This document shows positions 44,461 to 56,641 of a stretch of 64,000 nt of DNA, piece after piece; within the stretch, counting starts at the first letter, position 1; every line of letters begins with the position of its first letter. Source of the stretch: Musa acuminata AAA Group (taxonomy: Eukaryota > Streptophyta > Magnoliopsida > Zingiberales > Musaceae); the NCBI RefSeq assembly GCF_036884655.1, contig NC_088348.1, positions 26,807,501 through 26,871,500 of the forward strand. Direction: 5' to 3'. Under the pieces are notes generated by a model. It was not told where the DNA came from and made no database searches. It saw nothing but the letters and a program-made list of their open reading frames with translations. Made by a program: the position numbers and the translations under genes.

Positions 44461-46415
44461 ACTTCATCTTGGATGCTACTAGTAATAAGATTAGATGTTT
44501 TGTACAATCTTCTTCGCTTGTAAATCTATCTGCAGGAAGAGAAGGATGAAGAAACTGTTGGATTTGTGCAGTGAAATCGACTGCAATTGTGTACTTTGTA
44601 TGCTTATAACCTTTTTGTTTCATTGATTGTCTCTCTTACATAGCAAGTGTGAGAAACGTTAATGACTTGGAAGAACACAACTGGTAGAATCATATAATCA
44701 AATGAAACATCAGCTCACCAAACAGGAAAGAGCTGATGATGATTCCTACACCCTGCTTCATCAAGTAGGAAGAAAGATGTTGGGATCAAAGCTTAGCATT
44801 TGATACTAATGGGAGTTGGTAAAAGGAAGCTTTGATGATGCTATCGGCAGTGCAGTTTGGATTTCATATTTGTTGACCATGTGGAGTTCATAGATGTGGG
44901 AAGACTGTGAATGCAAGATGAAGCCTTTGCCCTCTCATGTCTCTGCGGCGTGCAATGCAAGCACAGTGTGTCTAATCTTCGTCGGCTCGCGGAATTCTAC
45001 ATGCAAGAAGAGAAGCCATGGCGGTTCGTCTTCTCCTTCCCTCTCCATAGCGGTGGAGGCGGTAGACCTCGACGGCAAACGGCGGCGTCTTCTCCCTCTC
45101 CCTCTCACTGTCTCTCTGTCACTCGCTCTCGCTTTTTCAATTGTCAACCTCCAGACCGGGTCGGAGTTTCGAACCGGTGACTGGACCGAACCGGACCGTG
45201 GGTTTAAATGGCGTTGTCGGGAAGGACGGCGGCCTCCATTCCTGTCCACCTCGCTTGCTTGTCGACCAAGCGAGAAGAGCGCCCCGTGCGGATCCCCCGT
45301 CCGCCGAGCTTCCTCCTTCCATCCGTCGACCCTTGGGAACGATTCGAGGTTTTGATCTTGGACATCGATCGTCTGATCTGTAGCCCTAACCTTTTCAGCT
45401 TATCCGTGTGGTTTCCGGCTTCCGTTGCTGCGATCGGAGCGTTTTCGGATTCTGAGGTCGGAGGTATCTGTAACTCGATGTTCTTCTTGGTCCGATTTAG
45501 GTCGTGATTTATAGTTATGCCTTATTCTTGCCCATGAATTGAATCCCTTTTATCGTCTTTACAGGCTGTGTTAGTGATGTTGGAGCTCGCTCGTCTTGGG
45601 GTTGGAATGAGCTAGCAGTGAAGACTTCTCGACTTTGACCTACAGGTGGGTCAGAAATTTCTAAAAATTGATCCTTTTTAGCTTCGTTGGCAGATAATTT
45701 CATTGTTGTTGATGTGGCTTGTCCTCATGTCCTAGATCTTATTACTTCCTATTTTTAGTTTCCCATCTTCCGATGTTAATAGGGATTATGGTAGCATTCT
45801 TTCAATCCTACCATCTGCCACGTTCATACAGCGACGCAAGCTTGGCTTCAGAATGTGCATGACTGCACACTGCACGCTGCAGACTGTTCCGTCAGCTGCC
45901 TGGTGTGTCTTGTATTGGTTCAAACCCTAGTTTTGTTTAAGCTTCAGACTTAAGTTAATGCTGACTTGGTGAGGCGTCAACATTTTGCTGGATGCCTACA
46001 ACTGGTAGATTGTAGTTGCATCGATGTGGTCAGAATGTGAGCAAGCTACTAAGGTTTTAATGTGGTTCTTCACACTAGTGAATCATGATTCATGCATAAT
46101 CCATCATAACTTTTGAAGGTTAAGTTCTTGTTGATTGGTTAATTGATATGTTATATGACTGTTCAATTTGATTTCTGCTATTTGCAGGATTTTTTCTTCT
46201 CAGAGCTAAGAAGTGCTTACATTTCTGCGTGGTTTAATTCCTATGATTCCCTGTCATCAGAAGAGAAATTTTTGGCTTGGTCAAGCATGGAGTTATGGAG
46301 AGTTTGTACGCTAAACCGTTTTACATGTTGGTCTAGCTCTGGGCTCCTCCCTTTCAATTATTGGTAAATGGAGAGAGATAAATATGAGTTGGTAGAGTGA
46401 TTGGACAAGTTCTGA
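44461..46415. promoter_or_regulatory. SAUR 3' flank, kinase promoter and 5' UTR
   Basis: From about 44990 the sequence becomes GC-rich, then shows features of a plant 5' UTR with an intron: a donor-like GGAGGTATCTG near 45461 and an acceptor CTATTTGCAG at about 46187. This is inference; no transcript evidence is available here. Confidence 0.4.
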
Positions 46416-49400
46416 ATGTCTCAATATAATCCAATGGATGCTAGAAAGGGGGTTGGCTCTGCAAGTCAAAGATCCACACAGTTTCCGCCAAGCTCTACTG
46501 GTGCTAATGTCAGACCACCAGAGGCTAGTGTATTAGGTGTTGCAACACCTGTTCTGAATTACTCAATCCAGACAGGAGAGGAGTTTGCTCTTGAATTTAT
46601 GCGAGAACGAGCAATCTCCAAGAAGCCTATGATCCAAACTGCAACTGGAGATCAAAATATGGCCACTGGCTACACAGACATGACGGGTATATTGATACCA
46701 CACATGGGGTCTGAAAGTGCATCGGATGTTTTAGCGCCTGCGACCGGAGATAGTTGGCAGTTTAAGGAGGTTGAGAAGCAAAACTTCTCTGAAACTGATC
46801 GTAAAGTTCATTATGAATCATCATGGTCCATGCCACGAGCGTCATCTGGTGAGGGAAGCAGTCGAACAACACTTCATGGGTATTCTTTGTCAGAATATCC
46901 TGATGTCTTATCAAAAAGGATGAAATTCCTCTGCAGTTTTGGTGGCAAGATCATACCTCGTCCCAGTGATGGAAAACTCAGATATGTAGGAGGTGATACG
47001 CGTATTATACGAATAAGCAGGGATATTTCATGGGACGAACTCATGCAAAAGACAATAGCAATATATAATAGGCCTCATACTGTTAAGTATCAGCTGCCTG
47101 GGGAAGACCTGGATGCCTTGATATCAGTCTCATGCGATGAAGATTTACAGAATATGATGGAGGAATACACTGTTCTGGAAGGAGCTGATGGATCGCATAA
47201 ACTCAGGATGTTTCTATTTTCTTCCGATGATACTGATGATGTGCACTACAGCTTGGGCAGTATGGAGGGTGATTCTGAGATCCAGTATGTTGCTGCGGTC
47301 AATGGCATCGATTTGGGATCTGGAAAATCTTCACACGGGCATGGATTGACAAGCACATCAATAAGCGACTTGGATCAGTTACTCAATCTTAATGTTGAGG
47401 CTGAAAGAGCTAATCCTTACATGGTTGCGACTCAGTCAGTTGGTTATGTTACTGCTCCTGTAGCATCTGCTACTACATTCACTCCAACGCTGCAGGAAAG
47501 CTCATCTACTGCATACGATAGCCATTCTCAGAGTTTTGAGGGCCAAAGATACCAATTTGTTGAAAGTGAACACTATGCTTACAATCCCATCAATCCTCCT
47601 GACAGATATCAGAATGCAGATAGCAGAGACTCTATTGTTCTACCTATGCCATCTGATTATCAGTACCAATCCAATTATACGGACATTCCAGGCCAACAGT
47701 CTTTCTATCAAAGCATGCTGCAAGATCCATACAATGGTGTGAGTCCATTTGATAGAGAAACTGTAAAGAAGAATGAAAAACTGGCAGTTGATAGTTTTTC
47801 TCAGAAAAAAGTGGAAAGAGAGCATATCAATTCCCACAATAATGAACCTGCCAAAACCATAGATCAGCATGATGCTTCAGCTTCAAGTTCTATGCATGCT
47901 GAAATTCCATATGCTGCTGTGGCACCAGACGCTGTGACATCTGTGCAACCTCCAAAAAATAAAGGAAAACAACTGGAACCTGCTCCAGTCTTGTCATCGA
48001 CCAATACTGTGAATGCTGGACATGGTTCTGAGATGAATGAAGATGACCAGTACTCCAGCGGAGCTTTAATGTCTGGCTTTTCTGACTATGAAACTGATGT
48101 TATTAATGTAAACTACGGTAATCCACCTTCGCGTCCTTTCCGAGTTTACCAATCTGAGAGGCTTCCTAGGGAGCAGGCGGGGTTTCTAAATCGACTGTCT
48201 AAATCCGATGATTCCATTAATTCTCACTATCTGATAAATGAGGCATGTCCCACTGGAGCTCAAGAATCTATTGCTGAAGCGGTTGACACTCTTGTCGAGG
48301 GAGAGTCTGGAGCAAAGCCTCCATGCTCAAATAATGCAACTTTAGAAAAATATAAGAAATTGGAAAATACAATTAATCAAGATTATAAATTCGAACCTGT
48401 CTCTGTTCTACAAGTATCAGAAACTGTAAGTTCTTCTCCTCAGCCCATGAGTGCTTTGATTAATCAAGATATGCAGGATCCAAATGGAGCTTCAATAAGT
48501 TCAGTAGTTCAGGCAGGTTCTGATCATACTGATGCCAGTGATGAAAGAAATTATAAACAAGGGAGGAAGATTCAGATGCCTGAGTCTCAACATGCACCTC
48601 CAAAGTCTGCATATAATAAGCCCACTGTTGTTGAAGATAGGATTTTGCCAGAATCAAATATGAGCAGACACATGGAAAAGGCCACAAATGTTGGTGAAAT
48701 AGATGTAACCAAGATCAATATCCGAGAGCCACATAATGTTGGAGCTTTTATTAATGCACAGGAAGGTCCTTCCGTTCTTGCTGACATTCCATGGGAAGAC
48801 ACATCTAACAAGGATATATATAATGGTAATGTGCAACATGCCCCAGCATTTAGTTGGGTGGAAAGTACTGTTGGGGCTGTCTCTCGGGAGGAAACTTCTG
48901 CTCCCACCCCAGAGCGCATTCTTATTGATATTAATGATAGGTTCCCACCTAATCTGCTCTCTGATATCTTTTATAAGGCTGGAATTGCTGATAACTTGTC
49001 AAATATAAATCTGCTGCGCAAAGATGATGCTGGAGTTAGCGTGAACATGCAAAACCATGAACCTAAGCGTTGGTCTTTCTTCAGAAATCTGGCCCAGGAT
49101 GAGTTTGGACGCAAAGACTTTTCTCTTATGGATCAAGATCACATTAGTTACTCATCTGTGCTTCCTAAAGTAGAAGAAGGGGTTTGTAGCCCATACCAGT
49201 TTGCACCTTTGGAGAATGAGAGAGTTGATTTTGGTCACATAGATTCCCAAATTGATTTCAGTGAGGAAATGCAAGAGTCATCCAATACCATTGCAGATAA
49301 TACCAATATTTTGCACGAGGTTTATATTCCATCACAAATCCCTCATCCTCTTGGAATTGAGAAGGGAGAAGGTTTGCAGGTAGAAAATCCTTATGCAAAG

Positions 49401-52400
49401 CTAGGAGAGACATTAAAAACACATATTTCAGAGAATGATGTATGTTTCTCTCTGCAGCACAGAAAATTTATTTTCATATTTAATATTAAACTATCACCAG
49501 GTGGTATGACATTATTTTTGATTCTAGGAATCAAAATTTGAAGGTGGGGAAGCAGCTGAGCCAGTTTTGGATGCTTCTGTTGATGATTTTGATCTTAGTA
49601 ATTTGCAGGTAAGATATGTGATATACTGTGAATTTGTTGAAGCTGTCTTGTTTAGTTCTGGTAAATGTCTGATTGCAAATAAAGACATTTTGTCGGCTAT
49701 TTTACTTTTTTAAAGGGATTTGTATCATGCATTAGCTTTCAATTGTGGAAGGTGGTCATTTCACTCATGTTTTAATCTCTGAGTGAACTTCCTGTAATTA
49801 TGAAGGTAAAATATTTCCTAGCTTGCAATTTTTATTGTTTTTAGTTAATATTTGGATATGATAGACTAATATTTTACGTTCAAATGGAGTCCAATTTTGT
49901 TGATAGAGAGCATCTTCCATCCTACATGTTCTTTTTGGTTCTTCCACTGTTCATAAAACTATATTTAGCTATCATTTGTGCAGTTTAGTGTTGAATAATG
50001 TTTGAAGTTGAAATCTTCGACTGGGTTCAACTGTTTTTAGCAATAAATTGTGCAATATAGTGCTACGACTATATCTGTTGAAATCGTCAATTGAGTTCTT
50101 CTGCATGATTCATGTTTAGCATCTAAAGAAGGTTGTCCTTGTAGGTGGGCCCTGGTTTGTGGTTAAACTCTGAACAAGCTGTATCTGAATTGTGATTAAA
50201 GAAGGCGTCCAACTGTAAAGAAAGCATAGGGAATCTGAAAATTTGTTTCAGAAGTCAGAACACTGTTTTCTTGAGCCATTTAGTTCATTATATGTTATCT
50301 GTAGAATGTGTTTAGACACTAGGACATGATTTCTTTCAATTCATCAACTAGTATGAATGTCTTTTGCTTGTCTTTTGCTTTGCATGTAGTTAGGACCTTG
50401 TTTTGTTGTATAATTTTATGGTATCTTGATTCAATATATGCTTATCTAATAGTTGTGTGTTCATAGATAATCGAAAATGAGGATCTTGAAGAACTGCGTG
50501 AACTGGGTTCTGGCACTTTTGGCACTGTATATCATGGAAAATGGAGGGGCACTGATGTGGCTATAAAGCGAATAAAAAAGAGCTGCTTTACTGGCCGATC
50601 ATCCGAGAAGGAGAGACTGGTAGATTCTCCAATTTTTATCTTGTTCTTTTACTATTCTTACTGAATCAAAAAAGTAATTAAACCCATATATAAGTGGCTT
50701 GTTGCTAATCAATTAACTATAATGTAAGTAGTAAATCAAGAGGTAGGAACTTTTGAGAGAAGTAACAAGTGGTTGCTCTCAGACTATAGAGTTTTGGCGG
50801 GAAGCTGAAATCCTTTCCCAACTCCATCATCCCAATGTGGTGGCCTTTTATGGTGTTGTCAAAGATGGACCAGGGGGTACCTTAGCAACTGTAACAGAAT
50901 TCATGGTTAATGGTTCTCTTCGACATGTTTTACTACGCAAGGACAAGTACATCCTTTCTGTTCTTTTGTTGTTAATGGACTAACATTTTTTTATTGCATA
51001 AACTAATATTTTTCTTTTAATCATGCAAATTAACAGGTACCTTGATCGCCGTAAACGACTTATCATTGCAATGGATGCTGCTTTTGGGATGGAATATTTG
51101 CATTCAAAGAATATTGTACATTTTGATTTAAAATGTGACAACTTGCTTGTAAATCTTAAAGATCAGTCACGTCCCATTTGTAAGGTATTCTCTTTATAGC
51201 TCATTCGTAGTTACTATTACCACCAATTTAGTTCGTTATTTTCTCTATTTTAATCTGTGAAAACTTTGATCCTTGTGTGGACACAACAAAGACTATTATG
51301 TTGATGCTCATCGCAAATATGGTTAACTTTGTTTCTGGCTAACGTTACAGGTTGGTGATTTTGGTTTGTCAAAAATAAAACGAAACACTCTGGTTTCTGG
51401 TGGTGTCAGAGGCACGCTACCATGGATGGCTCCAGAATTACTAAATGGAAGCAGCAACAAGGTGTCTGAAAAGGTACAAGCGATTCTTATTTCTTTTCTA
51501 CACTGCAATATTGGTTGGATTACTGAAGGCCTTCTGTAATTTAACTTAAATTAAACCTTAACATTAAGTTTTCCATTTTATTCCCTGCTTCAGAAGATAT
51601 GAAACCTGTGATTCTGTCAACCATCAGTTAGGAAATCTCTTATGATAAGCATACTTGATCTCCATCTCTTATGACTATCATTTTTGGTGACAACTGCAGG
51701 TGGATGTTTTCTCTTTTGGCATTGTTATGTGGGAAATTCTCACGGGTGAAGAGCCTTATGCCAACATGCATTATGGTGCCATTATAGGTATGCTTTGTGG
51801 TACATTAATTTAAATTGATATATGACTTATTAGTATTACGTTATATACACACACACATACACACACGCACGCACGCATACACACACACACATATATATAT
51901 ATATTTATATATATATATGTATATATATATATTTATATATATATATGTATATATATATATGGATTATATATTATATATATATAATCAACTAGCTTTTGTG
52001 AAAAACACTTCTGTTGCTTAGAGAGTGTGAATCTTGGACCCATTGGTGTGTTGATTAATTGCATTCTGGTTGTTGAGAGTTAAACAAATGCACTACAAAA
52101 AAAAAAAAAAAAGAGCACTACATGCAGTGCCAAAGATGCATATAGTTGCAGGAACCTCTTAATGAGCTGCTCTTTCTGACCTAATTTTTTCAAGAGCTGC
52201 AAAAATGAAAAAATTGCCTTTTAACTAAGAAAGCTCCTTTTATCAGTGGTTTCTTAGGGCCTAGCTTCTGAATTGTCACTAGCACACTGATATCTGGTTG
52301 TAGAATTTATCCTGTCTGAACATCGATAGCTGTCTGAACTGGTCGTGGTTGCTGCATTTTCTTAAATATCTAGTGAGCTTAAGCGACTTCCTTCCAGTGA

Positions 52401-52807
52401 TCAGAGCAATAAACGTAATGTGCTTAGTTCCATCATCATGTGGAAAGTTTCAAGATCTCATGACAGACTGATTCATAAATGCACTGGTTATGATACAACT
52501 AGGGTTTATATGCTGTCTTGGTGCTCATCTTTAGTTATTATCTTGTTTTCCCTCGTTTCCTTTAAAAAACTTGTGGAGCACTAATTTTGTAATCTGCATA
52601 TTTTTTCATCAATTTGTAAAACACTTTGCAGGAGGTATCGTGAATAATACACTGAGGCCCCCAGTGCCAGCTACATGTGATCCGGAGTGGAGAAAGCTAA
52701 TGGAGCTGTGCTGGGCCCCTGATCCAGCACAAAGGCCATCCTTCACTCAAATTGCAGGTCGTTTGCGATCCATGTCTGTTGCCAGTCAGGCAAAACCGGC
52801 CAAGTAA
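46416..52807 (+). CDS. PB1-domain Raf-like MAPKKK
   Basis: Eight coding exons: 46416-49439, 49528-49608, 50467-50619, 50783-50946, 51037-51184, 51351-51473, 51700-51787, 52632-52807; all GT-AG and in frame, 1318 aa. A PB1 domain (about residues 169-260: [20 protein letters not shown], then [20 protein letters not shown]) is followed by a long, probably disordered middle. The C-terminal kinase domain has the Gly loop [11 protein letters not shown], Lys1069 in VAIKR, the loop HFDLKCDN with catalytic Asp1171, DFG Asp1193, and [11 protein letters not shown]. Arg of the HRD motif is replaced by Phe, which is normal in this plant group. The combination PB1 plus C-terminal kinase marks the plant B-group Raf-like kinases, several of which act in abscisic-acid and osmotic signalling upstream of SnRK2. 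Activity of this member is inferred. Confidence 0.96.
51841..51980. repeat. Compound (CA)n/(TA)n microsatellite in kinase intron 7
   Basis: CA/CG-type dinucleotides change into long TA runs interrupted by TTTA and TGTA. Confidence 0.9.
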
Positions 52808-54438
52808 TGATACTCTAGCCTTTCATCCTCCAGAGCTGCACTGTCACTTGTTCTGGTTTTTAGTATGGGTGATACATGGACTATTATAAGGTACGTCAAA
52901 CATCATATATTGTGTGTATTTAGGTGTACACTTATTATTAGATCATCACGCCGATCGAAAACAAATTATATCTTTTTTGTGTGAGGTTTGTACCAAGAAC
53001 CTTGTTATCTATCTGTAACTTATACACACGGATATCTGTGAGCTACCTCAGTAGGAACCTTATGCTGCTTATATATCTCTCATGGATAGAAGAAATTGCT
53101 ACTCAAAATGGATTCACCACACAACTACTCTCCTGTCAGAACGCCAGATATGTGGCCGAGTTGAATCTCATTTCCTTGAGCATGAAAACATGGATCATGA
53201 ATGTATTACTTCTTGAAGAGCTTTAAAATGCATGATATATACAACTGCTGCTATGCACTTTGGGGTTGCAATGGAGGCTTAGTTTGTGCTGTATTGGGTT
53301 GTGAATCTTTAATGTTCTCCCCTCCCTTTTCCTGATATTTTGAACTGTTCTTTTGATGTGAAAAGTGTAAGCATTGTCATACAGTAGAAGTTAAATTATT
53401 TATAGGGTAAATTGTGGCCTCAGGCAATTTAACTCTTTCATTGATCTCTTACCTTTAACCTGATTGCTTTCTTCCCTGTCTACTTATCTATTTAATCAGA
53501 TCAATAATCTTTGCTCAACATAGTTTTAAGCAAGGTATGTAATATCGTACTGCACCGGTGTTTCGAGGTTGGTTCGGTACGGCATGATACCGATGTACTG
53601 AATGGTACATCAGTGCGTATCAAACGGTACACGCTGGTGTACCAAATTATTTTATAAATTTTTTCATACTTAGCATTGTTACAGTATAGCACTATAGTAT
53701 TGTAGCTGTAGTAGTAGCAGTACTATAGTAGTACCGAATGGTTCGTGTATTGGTATATCATCGGATCACTTTTAAGTAAAAAAAAAAAACCTTATATTTC
53801 TCCGGACCTAAAGACAAATATGTCTCACAGTCGGATAACATCGATGAGTGAAATGCAAATAAAAGAGAAGACAATAATAATTCATATTAAAAAAAATCTT
53901 TCCAAAAAAGTTTTTGTAAAAAAAAAATTGCATCATATTTCCAAATCAAACCTATGGACTTATTCTTTTGTCGTTTTCTCATCTTTTCCAATACATCTTT
54001 TTGATGCATAAAAGAAGGGGGGCGAATGTTAAAACATTCATAGAGGAGGTGGCTAACCCTAACCCTAAATCCACTCTAGCTAGGGATTAACGTAAATTAC
54101 TAAAATATCCATATTTAATATACTTATTCTGGTCAGATTCAAGTTATTAGATTCAAGTTAAACTACCGTATCGTATACTAGATTTTGTCTCAAACTGTGT
54201 CGGATGTCAGAGATTCTCCTCTCCGAATGTAACTGAGATTTTGTCTCTACTTTGTTGGATGTTAGACCTTCTCCGCTCCGTATGTAACTGTCCATCAGAA
54301 TAAGCTTCATCCAAAAGCCATCACTGTCTTCCAACTCTCCCTCCTCTCTTTCTCCATGGATACATACATATTATACTAACTGCAGCGTCTCCTCGCACTG
54401 AGCCGTCGTTCCGTGCCGGAAGATCCAAAGCGGAGGAC
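52808..54438. other. Intergenic region between kinase and polygalacturonase
   Basis: Kinase 3' UTR at the left. About 53540-53760 holds dense GGTAC and TACTATAG phrases, described as a separate repeat. A telomere-like CTAACCCTAACCCTAAA lies near 54053. The rest is AT-rich and unrecognised. Confidence 0.5.
53540..53760. repeat. GGTAC-rich repetitive segment
   Basis: Several GGTACG/GGTACA motifs in both orientations, then palindromic ATAGCACTATAG and TACTATAGTAGTACC. It looks like a dispersed repeat rather than a gene. I cannot name a family. Confidence 0.4.
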
Positions 54439-54508
54439 ATGGTGAGTCACCAGCTTCTATTCCCTGCATCACACGCCGAAACATCTCCTCACTTTACTCT
54501 CTTACCTC

Positions 54509-55163
54509 ATGCAGCAGCTTCTCCCTGCCCTGCTGCTCCTCATCCTAACTCATCTCCCGGTGGCCATCAAAGACCTCGTTGCATTCGATGTAAAAGACTA
54601 TGGAGCTGCGGGTGATGGCATCACGGACGACACACAGGTAGCTTCCTCGTCGCATTTTGCTTCGCTGTTCTCTGCAACCCGCCATGGTTTTCTATGATAA
54701 CTGCAGAGGTGCAACAGCAGAGAGAGGAGTTTCTGCAACGATGCTTGTGATCACTGAACGTTACCAGCGTCACCGCTGCACAGATTCCTACAGCGTCGTG
54801 CCAAACTAGTGATCACAAGCCAACTCTGTAGCGTTTACACGCGCCGTCTCCCACCGATGTCCATTTGCCTGTTCTGTTTCGCTTATGGGGAAGGCAAATG
54901 CCAATCTCTGTTTCTTGCTCACGTCAGACCTCCGCAGGAAGAAGAAGAGGTCCTTTAGTGAGTCATTTATTTCTCTGTTTGGTTGCTTTGTAGGCATTTG
55001 CAGATGCGTGGGAAGCTACATGCAGGAAGGCTACAGGTCTTCCCATCATGTTCATCCCTGGGAAGAATAAGTTCTTAGTGAGCCCCATCATATTTAAGGG
55101 GCCATGCAAGGCCTCCAATGTCCTGGTTCAGGTTTGTATCGGGGATCTCAATTCCATTCATAA

Positions 55164-55203
<40 letters not shown>

Positions 55204-56582
55204 AACTCCATATATCAATAAACTCAAAGTTCACAGAGTGACAATAAACTTAATTATTGTTTGAAGATTATTGGTTGACATATTACATTACGATCATACA
55301 CACACTAGACATTAATAGGCAAATTCAAAGTCTAGACCTCTTCACTGTAGACACAACATCTGAACTTCTCGGTTGTTTGAATAATGTTCACTAGCACAGG
55401 TTGAAGGAACACTTGTGGCACCTGACAGCCCGAGCACGTGGAACTTCACCGACGCCTCCCTCTGGATTCAGTTCAAGTCCGTCGATGGGCTGAGACTCAC
55501 CAGTTCTGGCTTTGGTCTGTTTGACGGCCGAGGATCCAACTGGTGGAGGCAATCTTGCAAACTCGATCCCAGAAAGGTTCAGTTTTGATTAAGATGAACT
55601 GTATGATGCCAACAACTTGCATTGTTTTCTGAACTCTCTGTCGTCTTTGAATCCTTGATGCAGGGATGCACTTCTTTGGCGCCAACTGTGAGTATTTTCC
55701 CTAGCAAGACATGGTTACTGATCAGTTAGATCTTATGATATCAACTTACATCCTCAAAACTTACATGAAACCTCAAACAATTTAGCAAACCTTCAGGGAT
55801 CTCTAGATCACAAAAGATTGTATTTACTTGAGGCAAGAAGAAAGATTGATGATAGTACAGTTACTGAAGTTGTTTTGTGTTCATTCAGGCAGTAAAATTT
55901 GTGCAGTGCAATGACCTTGCAGTGAGCAGTCTGCGGTTCATAAACAGCCCACAGACACATATTTTGATAATAGACAGTAACAGGGTTTACGTCACTAACC
56001 TTAACATCACAGCTCCTGGGACGAGTCCCAATACTGATGGCATCCACATCCATGCTTCCCGACATGTTTATATCCAAGACACCATCATAGGAACAGGTCA
56101 GATGCCCTTCTTGTGTCTCAACTTACTGTTCTACTTCTCAAGTAAAATTGTCTTGATATGGAAATTATTCCTTGTGTAACAGGTGATGACTGCATTTCAA
56201 TCGGGGATCGTACTAGTGACATAGTTGTAACACGAATAACATGTGGTCCGGGACATGGAATAAGGTGAAAAGCTAACAACCAAACATGTTGATTTTACAT
56301 GATTTTGAATGTTTCCTGCTTGGAAGCATCACTAGCTGAAATCTGGATTTCAGCTTATCTCTGCAAAAGGAGAGAGAAAACAGAGTTCAGAAAGATATTT
56401 CAAGTAAGAAAGAGGACATCTTATATGAGACAAGCAACAATTTCAGCAAAAGAATCTAACCAACAGATGGAGTATGCTCCATGGCCCATATATATAGACA
56501 ATTCAGTCACCTAAAATGAAGTCATATCTGTATTTTTACATTGGTATTATTTCATAGCCCTTCCATGAGCTCATTGATATAA

Positions 56583-56641
<59 letters not shown>

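Noticed and set aside
51815..52021. 68-codon frame of His/Thr/Tyr/Ile
   Set aside because: It is a translated CA/TA microsatellite inside a kinase intron.
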